Source: Pseudomonadota bacterium (GTDB lineage Bacteria > Pseudomonadota > Gammaproteobacteria > Burkholderiales > UBA11063). Taken from it: a DNA stretch of 34,071 nucleotides. Each line of letters begins with the position of its first letter. The first letter of the stretch is position 1. Of this stretch, positions 9,252 to 17,229 are shown piece after piece. The DNA lies in the NCBI GenBank assembly GCA_003962985.1, contig RXKA01000199.1, forward strand, positions 1 through 34,071. The letters run 5' to 3'. The position numbers and the translations under genes are program-made. The notes below the pieces were generated by a model. The model saw nothing but the letters and a program-made list of their open reading frames with translations, was not told the DNA's origin and searched no databases.

Positions 9252-9283
9252 AAACTCTTATTTCTGCATTGGAGAAATAGTTT
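9252..9283 (+). terminator. Bulged hairpin after rodA
   Basis: AAACT (9252-9256) and ATTTCT (9260-9265) pair with AGAAAT-AGTTT (9273-9283), giving 11 bp with a 3-base bulge, right after the stop codon. No good T-run follows, so it may stabilise the mRNA end or simply precede the real terminator. Confidence 0.35.
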
Positions 9284-9297
9284 AACTCTTACATATA

Positions 9298-9326
9298 AAA
9301 AACGGTGAATTATCTTCACCGTTTTT
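9298..9326. terminator. Bidirectional terminator between convergent operons
   Basis: A 12-bp perfect stem (9298-9309 with 9315-9326), core ACGGTGAA/TTCACCGT, around a 5-base loop. The outer A/T pairs provide a T-run on both strands. It sits between rodA (plus) and the rhodanese gene (minus), so it can end both transcripts. Confidence 0.85.
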
Positions 9327-9330
9327 AAGT

Positions 9331-9885
9331 TTATTTTTGACAGTTAGTTGAGCAAATTTGTTTCTTATTGTATGGTAATAACATTAATAAGTTTGCCATA
9401 CCACAAAATCCCGTAATTCCTGCAAAAGTTAACCCAGCACCTACCGCACCACTCAGAATAAAGAATCCTGGATTAATCAAGAACCCTAATACTACACCAA
9501 TAACAATTAATGAGCCTGCTATCATTTGTACCTGACGCATAATTGGCAATGGTGCTTTTGAGTTTTTATTTACAGTGCAACCAATACTTTTCCACGCCGA
9601 GATTCCTCCATCCAAGATCAAGACTTCATCGCGTTTTAGTTGAGCAAATTTTGTTTCGTTCATTCGTGTACGGTTACCTGATTGGCAGTGTATCACCATG
9701 ATATCCATATTTTTTCCCATGATATCCATTTGTGTGGTATCAAATTTAGATAATGGTGTATTTACAGCTCCCAAGATGTGTTCGCGGTTGAATTCATCGT
9801 GTTCACGAATATCGCAGATTAAAACTTCACCATCATCATAAAGTTTTTTGAGATCGTGAGCAGAAATATAGGTAATTTTAGCCAT
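9331..9885 (-). CDS. YgaP-like membrane-anchored rhodanese
   Basis: A 184-residue protein with an N-terminal rhodanese domain (about 5-110) and a C-terminal membrane part of the DUF2892/YgaP type. The active-site cysteine is C67 in IHCQSGNRT, so sulfurtransferase activity is plausible. PLPIMRQVQMIAGSLI begins the membrane module, followed by two hydrophobic helices (about 117-135 and 138-160) and a cytosolic C-terminal tail with two more cysteines. The family is known from E. coli YgaP, an inner-membrane sulfurtransferase. Its ribosome binding site (AAGGAA, complement of 9892-9897) overlaps the stop codon of the upstream gene, so the two are coupled. Both proteins carry rhodanese domains, which points to a joint role in handling persulfide or reduced sulfur; that role is inference. 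Confidence 0.85.
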   Translation of the reverse strand: MAKITYISAHDLKKLYDDGEVLICDIREHDEFNREHILGAVNTPLSKFDTTQMDIMGKNMDIMVIHCQSGNRTRMNETKFAQLKRDEVLILDGGISAWKSIGCTVNKNSKAPLPIMRQVQMIAGSLIVIGVVLGFLINPGFFILSGAVGAGLTFAGITGFCGMANLLMLLPYNKKQICSTNCQK

Positions 9886-9895
9886 GATAATTTCC

Positions 9896-11593
9896 TTAAT
9901 TAAAATTATATGCAGTTACAATTGGAGTTCGATTTTGCGTTAAGTCATTAAAGTATTCATTAAATGAGATACTTAAGAATCCGCCAGCAACATTTTTTAC
10001 ATTAGTATAGCCCAAGTTTTGTAATGCCATCACCGCATTATAGCTACGTTGACCGCTACGGCAATGTACATAAACAGGTTGTTCACGGGGTATTTCATGG
10101 TATCTTTGACGAAGTTCGCTAAGTGGAATATGATGTGATCCCACAATTCGACCTTTCTCTAATTCTGGAGTTTCACGGATATCCAGAATATAAGCTCCTC
10201 CTTCAACTAGACTACGTAATTTATCTGGTGTTACCTGAGTAAATGAGCCATCTAATAAATTGCTCGCAACATAACCCGCCATGTTCACTACATCTTTTGC
10301 TGTTCCAAATGGTGGGGCATAGCATAATTCTAATTCAACTAAGTCACGTATGGTAGCGCCAAACTTAATTGCAGTAGCAATGACATCAATTCGTTTATCC
10401 ACATTACCTTTGCCAATTGCTTGTGCACCAAGTACTTTTCCATTCTCTTTATCAAAAATAAGTTTAAAGTACATTGTATTGTTGGTTGGCATTAGACTTA
10501 CTTTATCGTTAGGATTAATAACTACGCATTCATAGTTGATATTCATTTTGGTTGCTTGAATAAATCCTTCTGTTAGCCCAGTTGATGCAGCATTCATATT
10601 AAAAACTTGAATACATGATGAACCAATATAACTTGGATTGGCAAACTCTTTACCATTAATATGATCAGCAACGCCACGTCCTTGCACTTGTGCTGGCCAC
10701 GCCAGTGCTAATTTAAACTTACCAGCAAATAACTTGGCATCAACTTCAACAGCATCACCAATCGCATAAATATCCTTATCATTAGTTTGGCATACGTCAT
10801 CTATAGCGATAGCACCAGTTGTACCTAAGTTTAAACCTGCAGACGCTGCTAGTGATGTTTCTGGTGCTACACCAATTGCCATTACAACGATATCTGCTGC
10901 AACTTTGTTACCAGATGCTAGAACCACGGTATCTTGTTCAAAATGTGTTACTTTGTCATTAACTATCAGATTGATTCCATGGTCATGCATCTCCTTGTGT
11001 AAAATCTGTACCATATCATAATCAAAGGTACGGAGAATTTGCGGCATCGCTTCAATTAAACTAACATTATATCCTGATTCGCGTAAATTTTCTGCGACCT
11101 CAACACCAATAAATCCACCACCAATTACAGCAATGTTTTGCGATTTGTCATGTAGTGCACGATGTAGTCGTTCTATGTCTGTAACATTACGCACAGTAAA
11201 AACATTCACTAAATCAATTCCAGCTATCGGAGGTACAATTGGTTTAGCTCCTGGCGCTAAGATTAATTTGTCATAATTTTCTTCATATGAATTACCAGAT
11301 ATGAGGTCCATAACCGTAATGGTTTTTCTATCGCGATTGATGGCAATAACTTCACTTTGGGTTTTAGCAATAATATTATATTGTTTCAAAAACTTTTGTG
11401 GTGACATCAAGACTAATTTTTCACTTGAGGAAATGTGACCACCTAAAAAATATGGTAGGCTGCAATTGGAAAATGATACGTGCTCGCCACGTTCAAACAT
11501 AATGATTTGATCATCCTCGCTCAATCTTCTTAATCGTGCTGCAGTAGATGCACCACCAGCTACTCCACCAACAATAATAATTTTACGCGACAT
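9896..11593 (-). CDS. CoA-disulfide reductase-type flavoprotein with C-terminal rhodanese domain
   Basis: A 565-residue FAD- and NAD(P)H-dependent oxidoreductase of the CoA-disulfide/persulfide reductase type. GGVAGGASTAARLRR (9-23) is the FAD-binding start. The redox cysteine is C44 in SFSNCSLPYF, the single-cysteine motif of this family. AVIGGGFIGVEVAENL is the NAD(P)H site and DIYAIGDAVEV the second FAD motif. After the dimerisation domain a rhodanese domain (from about 455) has its own cysteine C511 in HCRSGQRS. This is the CoADR-RHD architecture known to reduce CoA-persulfide or polysulfide. It is the first gene of a two-gene operon with the YgaP-like rhodanese and has a well-formed promoter upstream. 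The ribosome binding site (AGAAAGA) is modest. Precise substrate is unknown. Confidence 0.9.
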   Translation of the reverse strand: MSRKIIIVGGVAGGASTAARLRRLSEDDQIIMFERGEHVSFSNCSLPYFLGGHISSSEKLVLMSPQKFLKQYNIIAKTQSEVIAINRDRKTITVMDLISGNSYEENYDKLILAPGAKPIVPPIAGIDLVNVFTVRNVTDIERLHRALHDKSQNIAVIGGGFIGVEVAENLRESGYNVSLIEAMPQILRTFDYDMVQILHKEMHDHGINLIVNDKVTHFEQDTVVLASGNKVAADIVVMAIGVAPETSLAASAGLNLGTTGAIAIDDVCQTNDKDIYAIGDAVEVDAKLFAGKFKLALAWPAQVQGRGVADHINGKEFANPSYIGSSCIQVFNMNAASTGLTEGFIQATKMNINYECVVINPNDKVSLMPTNNTMYFKLIFDKENGKVLGAQAIGKGNVDKRIDVIATAIKFGATIRDLVELELCYAPPFGTAKDVVNMAGYVASNLLDGSFTQVTPDKLRSLVEGGAYILDIRETPELEKGRIVGSHHIPLSELRQRYHEIPREQPVYVHCRSGQRSYNAVMALQNLGYTNVKNVAGGFLSISFNEYFNDLTQNRTPIVTAYNFN

Positions 11594-11626
11594 ATTGATA
11601 TCTTTCTAAATAATTCTGCTGGAGTT

Positions 11627-11656
11627 ATTTTAGTTTATTCTAATATATAAAGTCAA
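11627..11656 (-). promoter_or_regulatory. Promoter of the rhodanese/flavoprotein operon
   Basis: On the minus strand, TTGACT (complement of 11651-11656), an 18-bp spacer and TAAAAT (complement of 11627-11632). Transcription would start near 11620, giving a leader of about 27 bases. Confidence 0.65.
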
Positions 11657-11733
11657 ATTTATTTTGGTAATTAGCCAATAAAAGGTAGTCAGCATTTATC
11701 GGGGGAATATTTATAATAGCTTTTGTTATTAAC

Positions 11734-11742
11734 TGATATAAT
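11734..11742 (+). promoter_or_regulatory. Orphan extended -10 facing the MFS gene
   Basis: TGA-TATAAT on the plus strand with no good -35. There is no plus-strand gene downstream, so a transcript from here would run antisense to the end of the MFS exporter gene. It may be chance in AT-rich DNA. Confidence 0.3.
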
Positions 11743-11767
11743 ACAGAGACTAATACATTTGTCATAA

Positions 11768-11783
11768 CCAAACTACCATTTGG
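11768..11783 (-). terminator. Weak hairpin after the MFS gene
   Basis: CCAAA/TTTGG pairs around a 6-base loop just beyond the minus-strand stop. There is no proper T-run, so terminator function is doubtful. Confidence 0.3.
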
Positions 11784-11786
11784 GGG

Positions 11787-13001
11787 TTATAAGGATAGTT
11801 GCTGTTTGCTAATTATTTTACTATACCAATAAAAAATACACGAGGCAATACTTAGGAATAAAATTGATCCACTCATTACATATATCCCCACGCCAAAAAC
11901 TTCTCCAATAAATGATGCACACAATGCAGAGAAAAAAATCTGAAAAAATCCGATTAATCCAGAACCACTACCAGACCTATCTGGATTTAAAGAAATGGCT
12001 GCAGGTATTCCTAATGGTAAAATGAAACCATTAGAAATAGCTAATAATGACATTGGGATTATTAATTGGAGTGCATTAGAAATATATTTTAACAATGGGA
12101 TGATAAATAATAATACAGCACCGGATAGAAAGAATAAACATCCTACTGTTAATGATACTTCTATTCCATAACTAGATTTTAATTTTTTACTCAATATATT
12201 TCCAATATAAATACTAATAGCTAAAGGAATATAAAAGAAACCGACTTCTCTAGAACTATAATGTAAGGTATTAATAAAAATAAATGGGGACTGGGTAAGA
12301 TATATAAACCACGCACCATAAACACTAAATACAATTACAGTTAATCCCCAAAATCGTAAATTCTTAATTATTACAAAGTAATCATAAAATATTGAACTAA
12401 TAGAAAATTTTTTTTGTTCTTTTTGTAATGTTTCAGGAAGATCTCTCATTAAAAATAGTAATAACAATCCAAATGTTCCAACAAAAATAAAACTAGCTTT
12501 CCAGCTAAAATAACTTACCAAATAACCACCAATTATCGGTGCAATTGCAGGTGATGCAGCAACTAATGGATAAATAATATTATACACATTCGTGATTTTA
12601 TTTTGTGGAAATATGTCTGCGATAATAGTTCTACCGAGAACTAATCCTGAACAAGCACCAATAGCCTGTATTAATCTAAAAAATAATAAGATATAAATAC
12701 TATGCGCAAATGCACTTCCTAAACTGCCTATAATATAAAAGCATACACCTGTGATAATAATTTTTTTTCGCCCTATTTGATCTGACAACGGACCATAAAT
12801 CAACTGAAACACAGCTAACCCAAATAGAAAAATACCAATTGTTTGTTGAAGTCTAACAGAGTTAACCTGAAAATAACTGGACATCGATGGCATTGCTGGC
12901 AAATAAATATCTGATGCTAAAAGCCCCATCATACTTAGCATGGTTAAAATGGAAATTGCTTTAAATTTGCTGTATTGTATATTAATGGATAAATCTTTCA
13001 T
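11787..13001 (-). CDS. Bcr/CflA-family MFS drug exporter
   Basis: A 404-residue major facilitator with about 12 membrane helices, likely a proton-coupled exporter of drugs or small metabolites in the inner membrane. The first helix ends in ASDIYLPAMP (29-38), the hallmark of the Bcr/CflA group. Motif A is GPLSDQIGRKK (70-80), and the antiporter motif C is close to SPAIAPIIGGY in helix 5. The ATG has AAAGGA about 10 bases upstream. It is transcribed away from the PAS-LuxR gene, with a shared 287-base control region. It uses more ATA/ATT and A-rich codons than the neighbouring housekeeping genes, which hints at a different history. The substrate cannot be read from the sequence. Confidence 0.9.
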   Translation of the reverse strand: MKDLSINIQYSKFKAISILTMLSMMGLLASDIYLPAMPSMSSYFQVNSVRLQQTIGIFLFGLAVFQLIYGPLSDQIGRKKIIITGVCFYIIGSLGSAFAHSIYILLFFRLIQAIGACSGLVLGRTIIADIFPQNKITNVYNIIYPLVAASPAIAPIIGGYLVSYFSWKASFIFVGTFGLLLLFLMRDLPETLQKEQKKFSISSIFYDYFVIIKNLRFWGLTVIVFSVYGAWFIYLTQSPFIFINTLHYSSREVGFFYIPLAISIYIGNILSKKLKSSYGIEVSLTVGCLFFLSGAVLLFIIPLLKYISNALQLIIPMSLLAISNGFILPLGIPAAISLNPDRSGSGSGLIGFFQIFFSALCASFIGEVFGVGIYVMSGSILFLSIASCIFYWYSKIISKQQLSL

Positions 13002-13150
13002 GAAGACAAAATCCTTTCGTAATATTGGTTATAGTTAATATTTTCATTGTATTGGCACTTTATATCTAATAACATTGGAATTAAAGTATAAAATATTCTT
13101 CCAGCAATTCTATTTTTTCTGTTTAACATGTAGAAGTACTTTTATAGCAA

Positions 13151-13159
13151 TGATATAAT
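13151..13159 (+). promoter_or_regulatory. Extended -10 promoter of the PAS-LuxR gene
   Basis: TGA-TATAAT, again with a poor -35. Transcription would start near 13166, giving a leader of about 120 bases that includes the palindrome at 13231-13251. Confidence 0.5.
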
Positions 13160-13230
13160 GGTAACCTAGAAATATAATTAAAACTCTAGATTTTTCAGTT
13201 CATGATTATAACAATGTTTCTGGCTTTTTA

Positions 13231-13251
13231 AATCAGGGTAATCCCCTGATT
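13231..13251. promoter_or_regulatory. Palindrome in the divergent control region
   Basis: AATCAGGG, 5 bases, CCCTGATT: a perfect 8-bp inverted repeat 37 bases before the regulator's ATG. It could be an operator for the PAS-LuxR protein or another regulator, or an RNA hairpin in its leader. No T-run follows, so it is not a classical terminator. A Shine-Dalgarno AAGGA (13274-13278) lies downstream. Confidence 0.5.
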
Positions 13252-13288
13252 CGATTAGTAGTCTCACCATATCAAGGATATTTAATTC

Positions 13289-13957
13289 ATGCATATAAAC
13301 GACGTTGAAGAATTAATCTTACAACTAGACTCACCAGCTCATTTAAAAGATGCAAAAACAGGTAAATATCTAATTAACAATAAATTGCATGCTGATATTT
13401 ATGGATTTGAAGACTATAGTGAGTTAAATGGTATGACTATTTATGATTTAGATAATATTATGCATCCATACTGGGGGAATAACGCACAAGAAATGAGTAA
13501 TATTGAAATGTACGTTAGAACTTCAAATAGAAGTGTTCGTAAAGACTCTAGAGTTTGGTTGGATATAAATGGTCATATTTGGGTGCATAATATGGTAAAA
13601 ATCCCTATACATGACGCTAGTAGGAAAATAATTTCTATTCTTACTATTGCAAGTACTTTGAATTCAGAATTATCATTAAATGAAAAATTAAATATATATA
13701 GAGAATACTATAAATCATCTTCACAAGCTATTAAAAAATTTCTAGAATATCATAATATATTGCAGTATTTTAATTCACTACCAACCATGGCAGAACTCAA
13801 TGTCTTAATCGCAAAAAAAGAATTTATTAATAATAAATTAATAGCTCAACATTTAGGATTATCCATCAAAACTATAGAAACGCACATTAGTCATTTATAT
13901 CAAAAATCAACTAATCTTGAGCAAGTTGTTTATTTATTGAGAGCTACACAACGTTAA
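13289..13957 (+). CDS. PAS-domain LuxR-type transcriptional regulator
   Basis: A 222-residue cytoplasmic DNA-binding protein. The N-terminal half (about 10-125) is PAS-like: HLKDAKTGKYLINNKLHADIYGF resembles the start of small-ligand PAS domains. A helical linker (about 128-165) leads to a C-terminal LuxR/GerE helix-turn-helix, with IAQHLGLSIKTIETHISHLY at 185-204 as recognition region. There is no receiver domain and no membrane segment, so it probably senses a small molecule or redox signal directly. Divergent orientation to the MFS exporter, with a palindrome between them, suggests it controls that exporter, itself, or both; this is inference. The gene is AT-rich, rich in N, I and K codons, like the exporter gene and unlike the conserved genes around. 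Confidence 0.8.
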   Translation: MHINDVEELILQLDSPAHLKDAKTGKYLINNKLHADIYGFEDYSELNGMTIYDLDNIMHPYWGNNAQEMSNIEMYVRTSNRSVRKDSRVWLDINGHIWVHNMVKIPIHDASRKIISILTIASTLNSELSLNEKLNIYREYYKSSSQAIKKFLEYHNILQYFNSLPTMAELNVLIAKKEFINNKLIAQHLGLSIKTIETHISHLYQKSTNLEQVVYLLRATQR

Positions 13958-14249
13958 CAATTAATATTACGTAAAGATTAAATTAAAGATGGATCATTTA
14001 TATCTGTATCATAATAGGATGTTTGTAAATAATCGGTGTAATCATAAGATACTGTTTATGACTATCTCTGGTGAATTAACTACATTGTCGGTAGATATAA
14101 TCTTATCTAGTGTCTGATGGCAATTACAAATTATTAAGTAATATATTAATTGATGAGCTAACTGCTGTGGATGAATTGTTTGCGGACATTGAGTTATTTA
14201 TGCGAAAATTACCACCTATTTTGCTTGGTTATTTTATATTGGAGGTATT
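13958..14249. other. Non-coding gap before the GST gene
   Basis: No convincing gene. A TATAAT at 14096-14101 could be the -10 of the GST operon, though without a good -35. A GTG-initiated frame from 14110 has no ribosome binding site and runs out of frame into the GST gene. No strong terminator is seen after the regulator gene. Confidence 0.45.
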
Positions 14250-14939
14250 ATGTCAGACAAACCAATTCTTTTTATTATCTCAGGTGCTTGTTCATTGGGA
14301 TCTCAAATTGCATTAGAATGGTTACAAATACCATATCAAGTATGCATCACAACTCCAGAAATCCGTCAAACGGTTGAGTTTCGTAGCGTAAATCCCGCGG
14401 GTAAAGTAGGCGCTCTAAAAGATGGCAATAATGTAGTAGGTGAAAACTTAGCCATTTTATTGTATATTGCTGATAACTACGACATTAGTGAGCGTGTTCC
14501 ATTAACAGAGAATGGTGGACGTGAACAAATTTATCAATGGCTATCATATCTCTCATCAACATTGCATCCAGCGTTTCAACATTTTAATTATCCTACACGT
14601 TTTGTTGATGAAGACGATGCGGAAGAATTCCGTTCGTTAGCATTGAATAGATTACACATTCAGTTAAGTTATATTAATAATAGTATTAATCAGTATGGTT
14701 ATTTTATTGGTGAGAAGGCATCGATAGTTGATGCACAGGCATTTGCGCTATTGCGGTGGTGTTATAAAGCTAATCGCGGTGATAATTTAGTTGATATTAG
14801 TGCCTATCCACGCCTACAGCAGTTTTTTGCCAACATGCAAGCGCTTGAGGCAGTGAAAAATGCATTAGCGATTGAATTGGAACAAGTCGAAATGTTACAA
14901 AATAGTCAATTTGCGGGCTATTTCACAATTAAGGTTTAA
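14250..14939 (+). CDS. Beta-class glutathione S-transferase-like protein
   Basis: A 229-residue soluble protein with an N-terminal thioredoxin-like domain (about 4-80) and an all-helical C-terminal domain. SGACSLGSQIAL (11-22) holds C14, the cysteine that replaces Tyr/Ser in bacterial beta-class GSTs and binds glutathione. NPAGKVGALKDG, containing the cis-proline region, and ENLAILLYIAD are the other glutathione-site landmarks. The C-terminal domain has the hydrophobic-staple-like SIVDAQAFALLRW. The start has GGAGG 4 bases upstream. It is followed after 39 bases by the SulP-carbonic anhydrase gene and may open a four-gene operon up to 21043. Its acceptor substrate is unknown; a role in oxidant or electrophile protection is the usual expectation. 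Confidence 0.85.
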   Translation: MSDKPILFIISGACSLGSQIALEWLQIPYQVCITTPEIRQTVEFRSVNPAGKVGALKDGNNVVGENLAILLYIADNYDISERVPLTENGGREQIYQWLSYLSSTLHPAFQHFNYPTRFVDEDDAEEFRSLALNRLHIQLSYINNSINQYGYFIGEKASIVDAQAFALLRWCYKANRGDNLVDISAYPRLQQFFANMQALEAVKNALAIELEQVEMLQNSQFAGYFTIKV

Positions 14940-14978
14940 TATTATTAAAGTTATACATAATAGTCTTTTGAGGTTTTA

Positions 14979-17201
14979 ATGAAGAGAATAATTAGAAACA
15001 GTAATGCAGCAGTTGGAAGTTACTTAGTTAATGAATTGACACCGATGTTTAGACGACAATATTTGCGAGCAGATATTGGTGCGGCAATTGCGTTAGTCTT
15101 TGTAGCAATTCCATTGTCTTTAGCGGTTTCATTTGCAACAGGCGTTAGTCCACAGGTTGGTTTAATTTCTGCGGTAATTGGTGGTATTCTGGGTGCTTTA
15201 TTTGGTGGTTGCCGTCTGGGTGTAACTGGACCTGCTATTGCGATGTCGGTGTTATTAGCCGATACCATCAATAATTTTGGTTTTACTGGGTTATTGATTG
15301 TTGGTGTGGTGTGTGGTATTTTACAAATTACATTTGGGGTTCTACGCCTTGGACGCCTATCTAAATATATTCCAATGTCATTAGTTTTGGCTTTTGGAGC
15401 GGGTATTGGTTTCTTATTGTTGTTTCAACAGTTACCTTTGATGTTTCAGCTACATACTGATAATGATCGTACTGTTCTAAGTGCCTATGAAAATTTACAC
15501 TTATATGCTCAACACGTTAGTTCTGCTGGTGTTTTATTGGCGTTATTGACTGTTGCTATTTTGGCAATTGTGCCACGGTTTTTACCACGTGCATATGCGT
15601 TTTTCTTTGCAGTGTTGATTCCAACTGCAATCTCTTTGTTATTAGGTTTAAAACTGCATGTAGTAGGTGAAATTCCGCATGATTTAATTCATGCACATGG
15701 GATTAGTTTTTCTGGTGTAACTGATGTTCATAAACTAATTATTACGGGTATTGAAGTATTTATCTTAGCTTCGCTTGAAACTTTATTATCAACTAATGCA
15801 GTTGATTTGATGGGTAAAGGTGATTTGCATAATCCAAATCAAGAATTAATTGGTCAAGGTATTGCAAATATTGGGGTAGCAATTTTTGGTGGTATTCCTG
15901 TAACTGGTGTAGTAGCACGTTCGTCAGTTAACGTTTTAGCAGGTGCCAAAACTCGTCGTGCGGCGATATTTCATGCCTTAATTATCTTTGCAATTGTCTA
16001 TTTTGCCCCACAATTAATTGAGATTATGCCAATTGCGGTTTTATCTGGTATCTTGATTGCAGCGGCATTTAAAATGATGAATTTTAAACAAGTCGTTGAT
16101 TTATGGAAAGGTGATCGTTTAGAAGTTGTGGTATATTTCATTACCTTCTTTGCGATTATTGGCTCGGATTTAATCGATGGTATTCAAACAGGGCTCCTCG
16201 CAGCATTTATCATTGTTGGGGTGAAAATGCTACGTACCAAGGCAGAAATAAAATTATGGACTAATAATAATGTATTACGTGTTGGATTGACGGGTAATTT
16301 GACCTTTATGTCTTATGAGCGCTTAGAACAAATCCGTGATTATGCTGCCTCAGAAAAAGATATTCATTTTGTAGTTTTTGAATTTAGTATGTTACATAAT
16401 TTGGATAGCAGCGGAGCAAAACACCTAATTAGTATCGCTGAAGAATTAAATGAAATGAATATTACTACCATCTTCCATGGTGCTAAAGATGAACAAGTTG
16501 AAGTATTAAAGGCTAATACATTTGAAACTATTCCGTATGAATTAACCATTACCGAATATCAAATCAAAGATATTTTGGAGAAATCTGGTTTTACCCATTC
16601 TGCTACCGATGTTTTACGTCACGGTATTACCAAATATGTAACAAACTATGCTAAAGATAATAAGAAATTGTTAGATACATTGGCGCAAGGGCAAAAGCCA
16701 CATACGTTATTAATTACTTGTTCGGATAGCCGCTTAAATCCTAATGCATTTTTATCCGCAAATATTGGTGAGATATTTATCGTCCGTAATGTTGGTAATG
16801 TCGTACCGCCTTATATGCCAGATAATGTGTACAGTGAAATTGCCGCAATTGAGTATTCAGTAGCTGAATTGGGTGTACGCAATATCGTAATTTGTGGGCA
16901 TACAGAATGTGGTGCGATTAAAGCCTCATATGCCGCATTAGATGAAAAGTTAGGCTATGTTGGTTTAGATAATTGGTTGGGTCTAATTAAAGATGGATTT
17001 AGAAATAACAAGCCTAAAGATGCACAAGAGGGCGTTAAATTTAATCTGATGCACCAAGTTGAAAATCTTAAAACTTATCCTAAGATTGGTGCCATGATTG
17101 CAACTAATCAGATTACGGTCAATGCATGGATTTATGATGTTCATTCTGGTCATGTACTTGAATGGAGTGATAAACAACAAGATTTTGTACAAATAGTGTA
17201 A
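14979..17201 (+). CDS. SulP anion transporter fused to STAS domain and beta-carbonic anhydrase
   Basis: A 740-residue three-part protein. Residues about 25-420 are the SulP membrane transporter (GVTGPAIAMSVLLAD, near 81-95, in the anion-binding helix region). Residues about 430-535 are a STAS domain, with NLDSSGAKHL (474-483) at the conserved serine loop. Residues about 540-740 are a beta-class carbonic anhydrase with all zinc-site residues: C581, D583, R585 (CSDSR), H641 and C644 (HTECG). Such SulP-carbonic anhydrase fusions are known and are thought to be bicarbonate transporters in which the enzyme interconverts CO2 and bicarbonate at the inner face. The intact catalytic motif supports activity. 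The ribosome binding site TGAGGT precedes the ATG by 4-5 bases. The RND permease gene starts 28 bases on. Confidence 0.93.
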   Translation: MKRIIRNSNAAVGSYLVNELTPMFRRQYLRADIGAAIALVFVAIPLSLAVSFATGVSPQVGLISAVIGGILGALFGGCRLGVTGPAIAMSVLLADTINNFGFTGLLIVGVVCGILQITFGVLRLGRLSKYIPMSLVLAFGAGIGFLLLFQQLPLMFQLHTDNDRTVLSAYENLHLYAQHVSSAGVLLALLTVAILAIVPRFLPRAYAFFFAVLIPTAISLLLGLKLHVVGEIPHDLIHAHGISFSGVTDVHKLIITGIEVFILASLETLLSTNAVDLMGKGDLHNPNQELIGQGIANIGVAIFGGIPVTGVVARSSVNVLAGAKTRRAAIFHALIIFAIVYFAPQLIEIMPIAVLSGILIAAAFKMMNFKQVVDLWKGDRLEVVVYFITFFAIIGSDLIDGIQTGLLAAFIIVGVKMLRTKAEIKLWTNNNVLRVGLTGNLTFMSYERLEQIRDYAASEKDIHFVVFEFSMLHNLDSSGAKHLISIAEELNEMNITTIFHGAKDEQVEVLKANTFETIPYELTITEYQIKDILEKSGFTHSATDVLRHGITKYVTNYAKDNKKLLDTLAQGQKPHTLLITCSDSRLNPNAFLSANIGEIFIVRNVGNVVPPYMPDNVYSEIAAIEYSVAELGVRNIVICGHTECGAIKASYAALDEKLGYVGLDNWLGLIKDGFRNNKPKDAQEGVKFNLMHQVENLKTYPKIGAMIATNQITVNAWIYDVHSGHVLEWSDKQQDFVQIV

Positions 17202-17229
17202 ATTAAGTAAGAACGAAAAGAGTATATTA

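Noticed and set aside
14110..14316. A 68-codon frame starting with GTG before and into the GST gene
   Set aside because: It has no ribosome binding site, uses a GTG start, and overlaps the well-supported GST gene out of frame. It shows no family resemblance.
15211..15225. GCCGTCTGGG, resembling the Neisseria uptake sequence GCCGTCTGAA
   Set aside because: It mismatches at the end, is a single copy within conserved SulP codons, and no repeated uptake-like decamer is seen in the window.
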